64,000 bases of DNA from Hetaerina americana (taxonomy: Eukaryota; Arthropoda; Insecta; Odonata; Calopterygidae). Shown here one piece after another: positions 37,046-49,510 of the stretch. A program made the translations under genes and the position numbers. The notes beneath the pieces were generated by a model. It did no database searches, was not told the origin of the DNA, and was given only the letters and a program-made list of their open reading frames with translations. Positions within the stretch are counted from its first letter, which is position 1. Each line of letters begins with the position of its first letter. The stretch spans positions 33,391,792 to 33,455,791 of the forward strand of contig JAKTNV010000005.1 of assembly GCA_022747635.1 (NCBI GenBank). Reading direction: 5' to 3'.

Positions 37046-37566
37046 TTCTTGGTGTGAAGTTTGCCTCCTAGTGAACGTTAAATAAGCATTATCTTCACCG
37101 GTGACCTCATCTTTCCGTGGGACGGAAAAAAAGTTCGCTTTCTGGGTGCACAACGGATATCCCAATCGAAAAGAAGTACAAAACAAAGAAAAAACAAAAT
37201 TAGCGCGTGATTTGTTCGATCTTCTTCCTTTGGAACATCTCCCCTGAGGGCGGCGCGAGGGTCTGCTTCTGTGGCTCTCTTAAAAACAAAAGTAAAAAAA
37301 AAAAGTTTCGCGGGCGTCGTCTTACAAAGTTCACGGGAAACGACTCTTTCTCTTTTCTTTTCCCACCTCTCTCCGCCTCAGATTCTCAATTTCCCATTTC
37401 CTCCCCGCCGTGCACGAAGCTAAGGCGGAGCGCGGTCCGTGATTGGATCAAGAAGTTTCACGGCAATTTCTCATTCGGGAACAAAGAGCGAAGTAATTAG
37501 GAGAGCAGTGACGGGAGTCGAAGTCGCGGGGGGAATTGCTCTCACGAACTATAACATGGTACTCAC

Positions 37567-37657
37567 CCGGTAAAATGGCGGCCGTCGCGGCTTCTCCCAC
37601 GACGGCGCAGCTAATAAGCTGCAGGAGCAACAGGGGAAGCGTTCCTCTCGCCGCCAT
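37567..37657 (-). CDS. FN3/ZP-N-like membrane protein, exon 1 (signal peptide)
   Basis: First coding exon. ATG is at 37657-37655 in a good context (ccaagATGG), followed by MAARGTLPLLLLQLISC and AVVGEAATAAILPG. The hydrophobic run LPLLLLQLISCAVVG and the small residues after it form a classic cleavable signal peptide (likely cut near AVVGEA/A). The donor is CCGG|gtgagt. The leftover G fits exon 2 in phase. An in-frame upstream extension exists (from about 37723), but the internal ATG with the signal peptide is the sensible start. All seven exons sum to 1485 bases: 494 codons plus stop. Confidence 0.8.
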
Positions 37658-37760
37658 CTTGGATTCCTGTGGAGAATAATTGGAAGAGTTAAAATTAGGG
37701 ATCATTCGTTCGCTGGTCTCCACTCGTTAATTGAGAAACGTGCTCTCACCCTTGTTACTC
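37658..37760 (-). promoter_or_regulatory. 5' UTR and likely promoter side of the FN3/ZP-N-like gene
   Basis: Immediately upstream of the start codon on the - strand. The DNA from 37340 to 37680 is richer in G+C and CpG than its surroundings, as expected around a broadly used start site. I could not pick out a TATA box or an initiator with confidence, so the transcription start is not assigned. Confidence 0.35.
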
Positions 37761-38749
37761 CCTTTCTCCCATTCCCCAACGGGGTTGGGATTAAGTATTA
37801 CCGGGTCGGTGTTGTGGTTCGGTCGAGTTTCAAGAACTATTTTTAATGAGATACCGTTCCCGTGACTGTGAAGGTAGTGCCTGAGAAAGAGATGGGGATC
37901 AGGGAAGAAAGTCTTTATTACCAGCGGCATACCGCCTTCGTAACTGTTTTCCAACCTTTCCTGTGTGACTGTACACAAAAGAACACGACTATTTGTGATT
38001 TCGGAGGAGCTTTCACATTTATTGTTGCCTTCGGCATTACCGTGGGGTTACGTTGTTACCGACTTTATAAACGTACTAGAAGAGAGTAAAAACATATGTT
38101 CAATCAGTAATGATTGCATTTTAACCAATAAGGAATTATGGAAATCAATCCATTTGTTGATTAATATGCATTCAGATGGGCCGTCGTTATGCCACAGCGA
38201 TTATGAGAACGCAGCTAGAGGCGTGGCTTCCAACCATTCAACGATCAGTTGCGCCGCCGGCTAGCGCAACAAATCACGTGACTCACCGATCCCTTTTTGT
38301 CTCTGGTGTGAAGAGGAAAGATTGCTCGATGGGTTTCAAATATTTAATCCATTCTAAATCTCATGAATAATCTCTAGCCTGCTTTGCTATTGCTAGCATG
38401 TTTCACGCATGTTACCCTTAAATTATAAATGATAAAGCAATTTAAAATTATACCAAAATTTATTGATACCTTTATCCGTTTTAGGAGACGCTAATTGGTA
38501 GATTTAATACGAATTAGGTAATTAGAGCGATTATAATTTTAAATGACATTTCATGTGTCAACGACAACTCTGAACCATATAAAAACGCGTTGTGGTAAGA
38601 ACAAAGGAAGTGCACCAATATAATGATTATTAATATTGTATTCTGCTCTGTAATGTGGTTTTTCAATGGATTCAGACCATACTAGGTCCAATGATACATT
38701 TTTTATTCTCTACTAGGAAAACATAACCTGTCATCCAAGACTATAATAA

Positions 38750-40085
38750 CCCTTCAATTCCGAATACTTCCTTTCTCCCTTCATTTCGTCCAACATGCCT
38801 ACCCTATTTCTACCCCTTTCTCGTTTATCTAACGTTCATGACGCCTTCACAGATTTCAACAAGCCATCGCCAATTGAAATACTCTTCATCCATCTTTCCT
38901 GCCTCCTTTGGATATCTTCCAAAAATCCCTCTCTTCCCCCACTATTCCTAGCCTTTCCTCCTGTGTTTTCTTTCTACCCATTCCACCTTTTCCATCCTCC
39001 TCACCCAAATTTCAAAAGCATCCAATCGACGCCCATCATCCTGCTGACCATCCTTTAGCGCCGTACAAAACCATGATCCATGGGCTCCTAAGTTTGGCGA
39101 GCCTTCTATTAACATCCTAACTCAACATCCCAGTCATCCATTCCTTTTTTCTTTTGAAAGTCGCTTTCCTTAGTGCAATTCCTCTCCATACGCCCCTACT
39201 ACTTTGACCATTTTGGTCCAAAGCACTCCCGAGATACGTAAACTGTTCCACCTGCTCTACGTAGTTTTTGCCCTCCTATTTAGAGTATTAACTGAGCCTT
39301 TCTCTCTCTGGAAAACCGTATAAGCTTTGTTATATTTACATGTATTCTCATCCCATATCTATCGCACTGACTTTCCTATGCACCCAACATTTCTTTCATC
39401 CCCTTGGGTGACTGACAAGCTAGAGCTTCGTCATCCGTATACCTAGCTGATTTTATAAATTGCCCACCGTCTCTGTTTTCTATCTCCTTTTCTTCCTATT
39501 TAATCATTGCCTCCGCATGTGCGTTAAAAAGCACGGAGGGTAATGGACAACTCTGTCTTTACTCCTCTTCCTAACACCGGCCATCCTGACTCTCTATCTG
39601 CCACTCGCATTTGAGCAGTATGAGAAATGTACTGGTTACGAATGAGTCTCCTATCCCTCCAATCTACTCCTATTTTCTGCGATATATTCATTAGTTTTTC
39701 CCAATTCACTTTATTAAACGCCTTTTTGAAAAATACGAAATACACAAATTTATCCTGATGGTATTTAATGTTCCTCTCTATTAATGACTTCGTTACTTCC
39801 ATGGTATCACGCGTGCCTCTCCCCTTCCTGAACCCAAACCGATCATCCCCTAAGTAAGCATTTTCCCTGCTCTCTATTCTTTTGTTGATGAACCTGAGAG
39901 CCACTTAAGCTGCATGCGAGATAAAACTTATTGTTCCGTAGTCTTCACATGATATATCCTTTCCTTTTTAATTGGAATGGAAATAAAACTTATCTGACGA
40001 AATCTTCCATCCAAGTTCCTCCCGCATAAATGCTACAGTAATGAGTAAATAAAAACTCTTCCTCCCACATTTTCCTGAACCAGCA
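38750..40085 (-). mobile_element. RTE/BovB-type LINE, decayed copy
   Basis: The - strand encodes RT fragments RFINKRIESRENAYLGDDRF, GFRKGRGTRDTMEVTKSLIE and KKAFNKVNWEKLMNISQKIG, then a GRGV motif that is broken where GVRQGC should stand. Lower coordinates (38755-39130) carry the degraded C-terminal and 3' region shared with 9963-10260. Many stops and frameshifts. It is not in the transcribed span of either host gene model. Confidence 0.82.
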
Positions 40086-40710
40086 TTACTGTTATTATTT
40101 CATCATTTTGAATCATTACATGGCGATCTCGGGGAAAATACTGCCACTCCAATAGTTATGATAGCATTAGGTTGGATAATGGTGTGACCTGGCAGATGAA
40201 GGATGAGTTATTCTTCATACTCAATTGCCTGCCACTCTCGGAATAACGTGAACACACGTCTACGCCATATGCAATAATTTATGTATAATTTCTCAGATTC
40301 TCGTGATCAAATAATGGGAAAAAATTAATTCAAATGGATAATGTATTATACAGCAGGTGGTTTTTGGTGACGGGCCTTCTGGAAATTCCCCCTCGGGAGT
40401 GTGTTTGTTGTGATAGGCGTTTTGACGCTCGTTCAAGTGGACAAATTTCCGATGCATTGTTGGGGCGGGCGGAAGCTGCGACTCATTCACTCGGCCAAGG
40501 CTGCATTTAAAGTGGGCAGGAGTGAATGAAAAAAAAGAGGCGGTGGTGACGGGTGCGCGCAAATAAAAAAATAGGGGAAGAGTCGCTCACAGTAGCGCGC
40601 AGTTTCGAAATCAACACTATTACTCAGCGGCTGGACGTATTTTTGAGTTAACCGGCGACCGTATTTATTAGATTTATAATGTTTCGGCGTGCTATTGCCA
40701 AGTGACGTGT

Positions 40711-40713
<3 letters not shown>

Positions 40714-40743
<30 letters not shown>
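40714..40743. repeat. (TG)n microsatellite
   Basis: About 15 TG units, followed by TATG units. Confidence 0.95.
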
Positions 40744-40751
<8 letters not shown>

Positions 40752-40999
40752 GTGCATGAGTATATATACGAGTGTGCGTGTGAGGGAGAGAGAGAAAGAG
40801 GTCGTGAATGCCCCCCCTTTTTTTTGAGCGTCAGTTATTTACTTCGGGGTTCATGGTTTTATTTCTCCTCCTTTCTCCTGTAATTTAACTTGAATTTCAG
40901 TGAAATGATGGGATCCGAAGCAAAACGTACAAAATTCAATTCGGGAGTGTTTCCGAAGTTTTTTGAAAGTTTTGGTAAGCCGGCCTCGGCAACGTAATT

Positions 41000-41110
41000 T
41001 CCCGTTAATCCAGAGGTTGTGGTTTCGATTCCCGCCTTGGTGTTTTTTTTATAATTCCAACAATGGGCTTGGGTGTTTGTGATTGTTGTTATAACAAGCT
41101 TACGAACATT
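41000..41110 (+). mobile_element. Possible tRNA-derived SINE
   Basis: A B-box-like tggtttcgattcccgccttg follows a weak tRNA-like head (aatccagaggttg). The 3' part is unlike families 1-3. A single copy, so the call is weak. Confidence 0.35.
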
Positions 41111-41582
41111 CCATTTCCTAAACGAAATATTAAATGTGGGATTATTTTTTAAAAATGCATGAATAATCCCAGGAAGAGGGAAAACCGTAATTCCGAAACG
41201 GAAGTTTAAAAATGAATGCGCTGGAAACAATGTTTTACTCTCTAGGTTTAATATTTGACATCCAAAATGGAGGTATTTTCATGTTTTTATTTAGATTTTA
41301 AATGTTTTTCTTCTAAAGAGGTTATCAAAGAACTCTATGTTAAATAATTTTAATTATGGTCTCTCGCCTATTTTTCTTTGGTTATGTATATCCTGTTATT
41401 GAAGCAGTTGCTTATCCCTATTCCTTCTGAATTCCAACATTTCTGTCTTCCTGTATATAGTGGGGCAATCAGCACAAATCGATTCATGGATAGTTATTAC
41501 AAAATGAATGCGATTAAAAATTTACGGGAAGATTCGTTTCTCAAAGTTATTGTGGCCATTCAAAATTACTTGAGGTCATAGG

Positions 41583-41716
41583 GATGGGATTGGTGAGGCG
41601 GCTAGTGTACTGGCTTCCTAATACAAGATGTAATGTTCGAATACCGGTGGCGGAAGTGTTTTTAATCGACCTTCCAACCCCTTATTGGGAATGTATAAGG
41701 TCTGAAATAAAAAAAT
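41583..41716 (+). mobile_element. SINE with family 1-like head and different tail
   Basis: The head gaggcggctagtgtactggc followed by ttcgaataccggtggcgg clearly matches the tRNA-like head of family 1. The downstream body (accttccaaccccttattgg) is different. It could be a related subfamily that took over another LINE tail. A weak head-only match also occurs near 59015-59035. Confidence 0.55.
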
Positions 41717-42660
41717 GGTCGTAGCTATAGTGATATTACAGATTTTCTTTCTCTATTTATATGGTCTGTGGATAATGTTCATACATTAATTTTGCGAATA
41801 TTCGTTTATTTCTAGCAGGGATAAACCTTACTGGTTATTGAGAAATACTTGACTGTACAAAATACTGGAGCAAATGCTACCTCAGGTTTAAAAAAAATAA
41901 AATTTAATGCTTCCCATCATCAGGAAAGTTGGCATTTTCATTTAGCGTTGAAATCCTGTAGACTAGCCTACAACATTGAGCAACACAATACAAATATAGC
42001 TAAGGACAATATAAACTTTGGCATAAAAATATTATAACACTTCAACAAAGTCGGCAAGCATAATGAAAAAAGTGTTATTATGCAGGGTTTATTATTTTAG
42101 TACGTCCTAAATTCCCATTTATGCATGAATAAGCCTTTTCATATTGTCATCTGTTTCTCTATATTAAATTCAATAGAGGTTTGACTCGCGAATTTATGTG
42201 GTCTTTCAGTCGGGAAAATTGTCACTACACTAAATTTCAGAATTGTTTATTCACATTTCTTGGTAATTTTAAATTACCAATTTTTTTATTATTTTGTCCT
42301 TGAAGTGGATTAGTCTAACTATAACAAACATGTATCTACTCTTGTTATAAGGGCAATATTAGAGGAATAATTTGTTGAAAATTCGCTGAAAATACTTGAA
42401 TGAAGTATTATATTTGTTAGCATTGATATTTTCCTAGCAACACAGAAGGATTTATCTCAGAATATTTTATACAACAACGGCAATTCAAAAAAAAATATTT
42501 TCAACATGTAATCTAAATTGGTGCTGTTTCTAGTTTGTCATTGGTTGATTTTCATCTTTAATTAGTGGTTAAGCCCTAAACATTTTTGGACGCATTAAAG
42601 TGGGCGTTAGGAAAATTATTAATTATTGTATAACTTAATTAAATGAAGAATACAATGTAT

Positions 42661-42765
42661 CTTTCCACTGTCCTTTATTCACGTACAACTAGTTTCAACG
42701 CCCAAGCGTCATCATCACGCTTGAGCGTTGAAACTAGTTGAACGTGAATAAAGGACAGTGGAAAG
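42661..42765. repeat. Long palindrome: 49-bp arms, 7-nt loop
   Basis: Arms 42661-42709 and 42717-42765 are reverse complements with only two mismatches, around the loop catcatc. Weaker symmetry continues outwards to about 42640-42785 (gaagaatacaatg... / ...ttgtattctta). The right arm contains gtgaataaagg, which includes AATAAA. Such a structure would form a ~50-bp RNA hairpin if transcribed. Nature unknown. Confidence 0.95.
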
Positions 42766-44327
42766 ATTATTGTATTCTTAATTTAAGTAACATGAATTTC
42801 CACAAAGTTGAGCCGGGAACAATTGAATATTTATTGTATAACTTTTTCAAAAGTGCCGGAAGTCGTTTATTGCAAACAATTGTTAAGGATTATTAATGAA
42901 ACAAGTAATATCCTTACGGCCTCTTAAGCCTAACAATTATAAAAAGAGTATGTAATATTCTCTTCTAAACGGGATCCTTCCCTATGGAAGTAGTGATTTA
43001 ATATAAGTCACATGAAGTGCGTTCAAGTTCTAAGGTCACCAAATGTTTTTCTTAGGACTAGGGGTACATAGAATTATGTGATTGAACTTAAAATATGTAA
43101 GCACTATTTATAAATAAAATTGGTCCATATAGCTACCGCTAGAGTGAGAAGCGTTTTCAACACTTAAAATTGCACGTTGAGTGTGCAATAATAGCGTGAT
43201 CATTCATTTTATCTCTTTGACTTTATCAAACATCGAAATGCATTGTGCACTTGAATGTGTGAAGGTTTAACGAAGGCTGATCATCGTTTGACAATTAACC
43301 CAAGAAGCCTATGACACGAACCAGTCGGTTTTTCATCGGGTAGTAACTACCCCAACAGAAGCGGTTTTAGCATCCATGGATTCGTGGCATTGGTGGTGTA
43401 AAAATACGTTATGTTTCTTCAGATTTGTCATCTACAATAAGCTATTCATTTAGAGTTTCGCTTTCATGAAATTACCTCCGATGCTAATATTAAACTGAAT
43501 TGAGTGGAAATACCATTTTTATGAAAATTAATATAATTAGTCCACTTCGTTTTAAGCTTTGAAAACCCACATAATGCCATTTGCTGCAGTTGTTTTATCA
43601 TGCACCAGGTTATGGCTTGCGTATTATTATATTAAGTGAATACATTTTTCGATGGGTTAAGAGTGCTTAAAAACTTTGCATTTGTTTCTTAAGACTTAAA
43701 TCGTCATTTTATTAATTAATCACACTTAAAATAACTCAGACTGAAACCTATATCAGGTTTTGTGTTATGTGTTTCATAGCCCACTCGTAGTAAATTTCAC
43801 ACCGCATTCTGTGAATATAAGTTTAGTCCTCTTGATTGGCTTGGGAATAGCTCGCATGCAAGAAAACCAATCAATTTTTTATTTGTTCGAAAACATTGCC
43901 TTGGAGATATCATTTCATTGATTATAGTTTTTCAAAGAGACAATGGTACTTCTACGACAAGTTTGCTCGAGTTATTGTAGATATGACACGAAGTGCACGA
44001 CCAGGTTGACTAGTCGTACCAGATACATATTAAAAAAAAATATTATCCAGTAATGACTTCAAATTTGATCATGATACGACAAATTTTCATTTTTGGATTT
44101 GAGACTTTCATTTTCGGTTCATTGAATGGTTTGGATAAATGGGCAACACATATTTTAATATTTTATTTCAGCCTTCCGTATTTAATAAATCTCCATTTTC
44201 CTTGGTGCCAATGGATAAAAATTTTGGATTATTTCAATCAACAATTGTTCGGCTGCGGATTCAACATGCTGTAGTATCACTGAGAAAAACATTGGCGCAT
44301 GTATGATAAATGTGTGTGTATATATAC

Positions 44328-45287
44328 GAGACATGTTCATAGAGTAAGGGCCGTTTGATCACAGGAAAAAAGTCAATTGTATGAAACACATTTTGTTGGC
44401 ACCTTTAATTAGCTACAAACCTACTTCACTTCTCCGCATACTCGCCGTTCACTTCCAAGCATTTATCGTACCGCTGTACCAACTTCTTTAACCCCTCTGT
44501 ATAGAAGCTCGCCGCATGAGAGTTGAACCAATTGACAACACCGTTCTTGAGTTCCTCTTCGGTTTCGAAACGTTGTCCACCGAGTCACTGTTTCAAGTGC
44601 AAGAAGAGGAAGTATTCGCTAGGTGTAAGGTCAGGACTGTACGGTGGATGGTCAAAGAGTTCCCAAGGATAATCTTGAATTTTCCTATTGGTTTTTGCAG
44701 CAGTGTTTCGGTACCCACCTTGCACACACTTTGTGGCATCCGAGGTTTTACGTATCAATATTGTAGACAGTAGTGCGTCCAAGTTGAGGAAATCGTTCAG
44801 CCAGGCCATTAATCGTCAATCGACGATCACATCGCAGTTTTTGTTCCACTTGCGAAACAATTTCATCGGTCAGAATACTGGGCCTGCCACTTCGCTCTTC
44901 GTCATGGACATTTGTTCATCTATTTTTAAAATCACGGCACCAATATCTAACCTTTCCTTCACTCATAACTGTAGGTCCATAAACTGGGAATAACTCCCGA
45001 TGAATTTCAGCAGCGACACTCCTTTTGCATACAAGAATCGTATGACAAAACGCACTTCACAGCTAACGGGATGAACGATTGTCGCGGACATTGTTGTTTG
45101 CATGGACGGACACGCAAACGACTTCTGAAACAAAACAAATGCTGCTATAGCTTCTTAATGAATCACTAGATGACGCTACTGGAGTAAAACTGTGTTCTGA
45201 AGCGCCAATATTTAAATATAAGCAAACGGCCCTTTCTTTATAAATATGCCTCTTTAATAACATACATACATACATATGCGTGTCTCG
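44328..45287 (-). mobile_element. Mariner transposon with recognisable inverted ends, transposase broken
   Basis: The - strand transposase starts MSATIVHPVSCEVRFVIRFL, continues FLYAKGVSLLKF, and later has WLNDFLNLDALLSTILIRK, FDHPPYSPDLTPSEYFLFLH and a tail resembling YDKCLEVNGEYAEK. Stops, frameshifts and a missing middle (the catalytic DNA-x-x-H block is not seen) make it inactive. The ends share (g)agggccgtttg-type inverted repeats (agtaagggccgtttg at 44343-44357; its reverse complement at 45223-45237) and cgagaca at both tips. Length ~960 bp, against ~1.3 kb for intact mariners. Confidence 0.85.
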
Positions 45288-45999
45288 GTGGATATGTCGC
45301 GTGGAATATTAAAGAGATTTTATATAACTTCTGATTAGCAATCAATTTCACAGTTGCAAGGTTGAGAATAACCATTTATTATCTCCCAATTGCATGTTAA
45401 TATTTGTTTGAGCAGGGTCTTGAAATTTTCAACTGAAAAAATCATAATTAGCTAGATGATATACCCGTAAATTTAGGATAAATACGAAATATGCTTCAGC
45501 ACAAGCGTTTGAATCTATTGCGAATCCACAAGCTGCCACATAACGTTGACAGGATATACAATTAGTTAATAGCCTATAGATGTATCAAAACGATTTAAAT
45601 GATGCTACGAGAAATTATCTCCTTAAAACACAGCAATGAATCTGAAAACTCTTAATATTAAGGACCGTATGGTAATTTTTTGCCACAACCAAAGTTTCTG
45701 TTTCGCAAAGACAGGCATTGCAATATGACGCATGGGTTGTCCACCTCCCTTACTTAATGAATGGAGGAAACTCTTCTTTTTTCCTAAATGCGATTGAAGG
45801 AAAAAGGAGATCTGGGAAGCAATATTAAAACTGCAGCGAGAGATGCAGTGGGTAACACGAACTTCTGCAGCGTTTTGGACCACTGTAGTTGTTCCACCAC
45901 GAAATTGTCAGATGCAACCTTAAAGCAGAACGTCTCATAAGATTCAGGTTCACATCCATGAATCAGAGAGAATGAATCACTCCTTTATAAAAAGAGGCA

Positions 46000-46480
46000 A
46001 ACGAATCGAGGACAGGGTCTGATGCTCGGCATCAGAGCATCATGCACTCGTATGTATTACCGCGGCCAAATCTGTTCTCGGGCTTCAACCGAGGAATCCC
46101 GATAGTTGACTGCGTCGGAAATGCGGGAGGTGAGACAAAGCGGGGCTCGAAAACAAATGACGACCGAAAAGGTAGCGAACTGGAAAAAAATCTAAAACGA
46201 AAATAGAAATGAAACAAAAGAAACCCGCGACCCGACTCTTCTTTTTTTTTCTTTTTCAGCCAGTCTCGCATCCGGCACTTTTCGATGGGAGCCGAGCGAT
46301 AAAACCGCGGCCCTCCCGTGGAATGGACAGCGCCCGCTGCTCGTCATCGGGTAAGCGGGCGGAGAGCGGCGGAATGGCGTGGGAGTAACAAACAAGAGCG
46401 AACGCTGGGGCGGGCAATTATGTTGAGAATTTTGCGGCATCGGCTCCGCAGTGTGTGAGAGAGGCATAGGGTGGGGGAAG
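46000..46480. other. CpG-rich patch, no recognised gene
   Basis: GC and CpG content rise here. ORFs occur on the - strand (46032-46271, 46192-46467), but they show Ser/Pro/Arg composition without a family signature. It may be a promoter or first exon of an unseen gene. No splice donor with clear coding context was identified. Confidence 0.25.
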
Positions 46481-48244
46481 ACGCGCTTTTTTTCGACTAG
46501 CGATACGCTGCGGTCTCGAACTGGCTCATTTTAGTTTCTCACACGCACGGGGGATGACTTAGGAGATTTTGGACGAGGTTAGGTTTCGTATTCTAGCTAA
46601 TATTGTGTTGGATCGTTAGAGGAGGAATGGGGGCAGACAAAGAGGGAGGAAATTGTTTGCATTGCAATTGAGGATGGCAATTTCCCAACAACTATTTAAT
46701 TTTAAATTCAGTGAAACCATACAACGACCAAGTATATATCATAAAAATCACATAAAAGCAATAAATAACTTAGATTTAAATGGCAAATAAAGTGATGGTA
46801 ATAATTGCAGCTGATGTTAATGTTTGTTAGCATTAAATCAAAATTAACTGAGGTGAATTTGCACTGTTAAACTTTGAAGATTCCTTGAAGTTATCCGAAA
46901 ATATATTCCAGAAGCAGTAATTCAGTTATCCCACAATGAGAAATTTCTGGGATTGGGTAGTTCCACGCGAATGAGAATGGCATGGCGACAACTCGCGTGG
47001 ATTTTGTCGAAGCAATGAACAGGTTTAGATATGAAATCAAATTTACTCATGTCTTGTGCTATGGATTAATTGGTACGAGAGTGACTCCAAAAGTATTTGC
47101 GATGGATAATGGGTCTTTGCCAAAAGAAATTTTGCAAATGAGCAAAATAAATTCTCATCGTCACAAATTTTGCATCATCAACAAGTCTATTGCCTTGGTA
47201 GTGGTCGCCGTGCAGAAAGACCGATTTATGAAATGTGCGGCATGATTTTTGTAATGATTTAACCACTAATGATATAGAACTCTGGACATTGCGCCAAATG
47301 TTTGCATTTGTCTTTGGGATCTAAACGTAAATAACGTTATGCCTATGTTTTAACAAATGCACAAAAGTTCATGTAAAAATCATTCCACTTGTTTGACATA
47401 AAATTCCGCTTCTATCTGTCGAAACTGACCATAGTCTTAGCAATGATTTTAAAGGTTGACTGTAATGTCGCAGGGGACCAAGGGGTCGTGCGAACGAATT
47501 TAATTACTTCTCGACATTGCTTGCACTGTAATTTTGTTAGATAATCTTGATCCATTAAAATAAACCCTCGAAAAATTCATTGTTTAAGAGGATATGGAAG
47601 ATGAAAGAAGGCAGGGAATCATGTCACTGTGGCATTATTGGGCATCCACGGTGGCGATATGAAAGAGAGAATGGAAAGAATGTGATGATTTGGATTCTAT
47701 GGGATATAGTCATGACAGGTGAAGATAAAATGTTCCCTTCACAAAGCCCCTGGGCAAAGATACGCAAAAACAGATGACCACTTATATACTTGTTTGTGAT
47801 GACTGCTAGGAAAAATGTGACACGATCAAAAATATTAAGCAAAAATGGAATACATATATAAGGGGAGGGGAGATATTTGTATAAGTGACACTTCCGTGTT
47901 CTCTTTTCGGATTTTAACCAAGGCAATGATCACCCTAATTGAGAACAACATTTATATGTCCTCTCGCGAAAAAAAGCTGCATTCCGAACGTAGTACTGTA
48001 GGAAACGGAGGAAAAGCGTTCCACAGGTTTCCTTTTGGAGGAGGAGGATGATTGGGGGGGGGGGGAACACATGATTGATATCATATAGAAAAAAATCGAA
48101 AACACACTCGAAGTTTCATCCTTTGATGCTAAGGTTTTTTGAACGGTATCTTCTTTTGTGAGCTTTGTTCTCCACAAAGTAGGAAGAGGAGACTCATAAA
48201 TTGTAATGCTTTTAAAAAATAAAATTTATTTTGGACCATTGTTT

Positions 48245-48300
48245 AAATGGTTACAGCATCGAGGCATCCGGAGTCGAATCCCGGACTAGGCGTATTGTTT
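48245..48300 (+). mobile_element. tRNA-like SINE head
   Basis: A B-box-like ggagtcgaatcccggactag preceded by aatggttacagcatcgagg. The following sequence does not match families 1-3. Confidence 0.4.
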
Positions 48301-48529
48301 TTTGCCACTGTGAAAATCTCGCTTTTGTGTGAACGCCAAGGAGGTGACTCCGATAAGTTACTCTATCGGTGTTTTTCGCTGTTTCTTCGGAGAGTATTTT
48401 CAATTTACAATAAAATCTTGTATCTTACACTCACCGTTATGACTATGTGTTAGTCATGTAGACGGAACACTCGTACATGACTGCAGGTGTGGTCCACCTT
48501 ACTCACGACCTCTCCTGGGTGAAACAAAT

Positions 48530-48745
48530 GCGGGGAATATGTGGACAAGCTAATAAAAAATTAGTAAATGTGACGAGAAGGTTAAGAAGCATTGTCAGCT
48601 TTCTCTCATTAGGTCACGTTTAGAATATGGTTCTATTATATGGGATCTTCATGAAGTTAGTGATTTTCGAATTAGTTCTCATGTAGCTTAGAGGAGCTAG
48701 ATTTGTAAAACGTTGCTATGATAAAATGGGTAGCGTATAAAAGTT
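48530..48745 (+). mobile_element. CR1/L2-like LINE, C-terminal fragment
   Basis: With one frameshift the + strand reads RSRLEYGSIIWDLHEVSDF and then RGARFVKRCYDKMGSV. This is the well-known 'LVRxxLEYxxxxWDP...VQRRxARFV' block after the RT domain in CR1/Jockey/L2-type LINEs. It is distinct from the RTE family elsewhere in the window and similar to the fragment at 59960-60400. A family 1 SINE lies just downstream. Confidence 0.7.
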
Positions 48746-48765
48746 ATTAGGGGAGAAAGGGAGGG

Positions 48766-49040
48766 ACCGGGATGATACGGTGGCTTGCGTACTGGCTTCC
48801 AACCGAGAGTTCGAATCCTGGAGATGGTAGATATTTTCAGTGGTACCTCAATCCCTACTTGAGGTGTTTTGTTGAGAGCACTTGGAGTGAGTACGACGTC
48901 CGTCGGATGGGACATTATACTGTGGACCCCTTGGCGCCTTTCGATAAGAGTAAGTTAATGTCGACACCGGGTTTCTCTCAAACCTTCCTTTCCCATTCAT
49001 CCCTAATGGCGCAAATCAGCTGCCCGTCATAAAACTACTT
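48766..49040 (+). mobile_element. tRNA-derived SINE, family 1, copy C
   Basis: Head acggtggcttgcgtactggc, B-box gagttcgaatcctgg, body cctcaatccctacttgagg and cgtcggatgggacatta, tail region ataaaactacttctcccc. It is co-linear with copies A and B but has small deletions. No clear target-site duplication. Confidence 0.88.
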
Positions 49041-49424
49041 CTCCCCTAAAGCTACTAGTACTGAATTGGGAATTACTCACGGAGCGAAGGTTAAATTACA
49101 GATTTCAGTTCTAGCGTAAATTTGGAACAGATCTTCTTAGCAATGATCTCTGGCATGAATTGGAAGGGTGTTACTATAGTGATGATGTTGAAAATGTATT
49201 ATTAGCACCATCGCACTACATTTAGAGAGATCGTGTAAATAAAATTAAATAGATTAAATGTGTAACGTTAAGATTTAGGAAGTAATTTTTTCCACACACG
49301 ATAAGAGATCAGAATAACCTTATCCGGCTGCGCTAGGGGGAAAGGTATTTCGTGTCAAAAGTACTCTGGTTTGTAATCACCTCCTATCACACACGCTAGC
49401 GTGGGCTTGCAGGGTACTATTTGT

Positions 49425-49510
49425 ATTATAGTATTATAATAAAGTGTAGTGCAATATAGTATAGTGTGTAATACTATAGCATAGCATAGTGTACGAGTCT
49501 AGTAGTTTAG
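49425..49510. repeat. Imperfect TATAG/TAGCA short-unit repeat
   Basis: A run of units such as tagtat, tatagtg and catagcatag forming a degenerate minisatellite. Confidence 0.6.

Larger units (their letters stand above)
20121..37566 (-). other. 17.4-kb first intron of the FN3/ZP-N-like gene
   Basis: Defined by the donor at 37566 and the acceptor at 20121. It holds SINEs (21.1, 22.4, 28.1, 28.8 and 32.8 kb), RTE-type LINE sequences (27.5 and 32.4-34.6 kb), a mariner fragment (36.3 kb), TA microsatellites and GC-rich patches (24.35-24.85 and 29.34-29.72 kb). The stretches 24.9-27.5, 29.7-32.4 and 35.0-36.3 kb show no recognisable feature. ORFs at 24533-24847, 29365-29708 and 35433-35678 have no family resemblance or splice support, so I do not call them genes. 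Confidence 0.7.
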
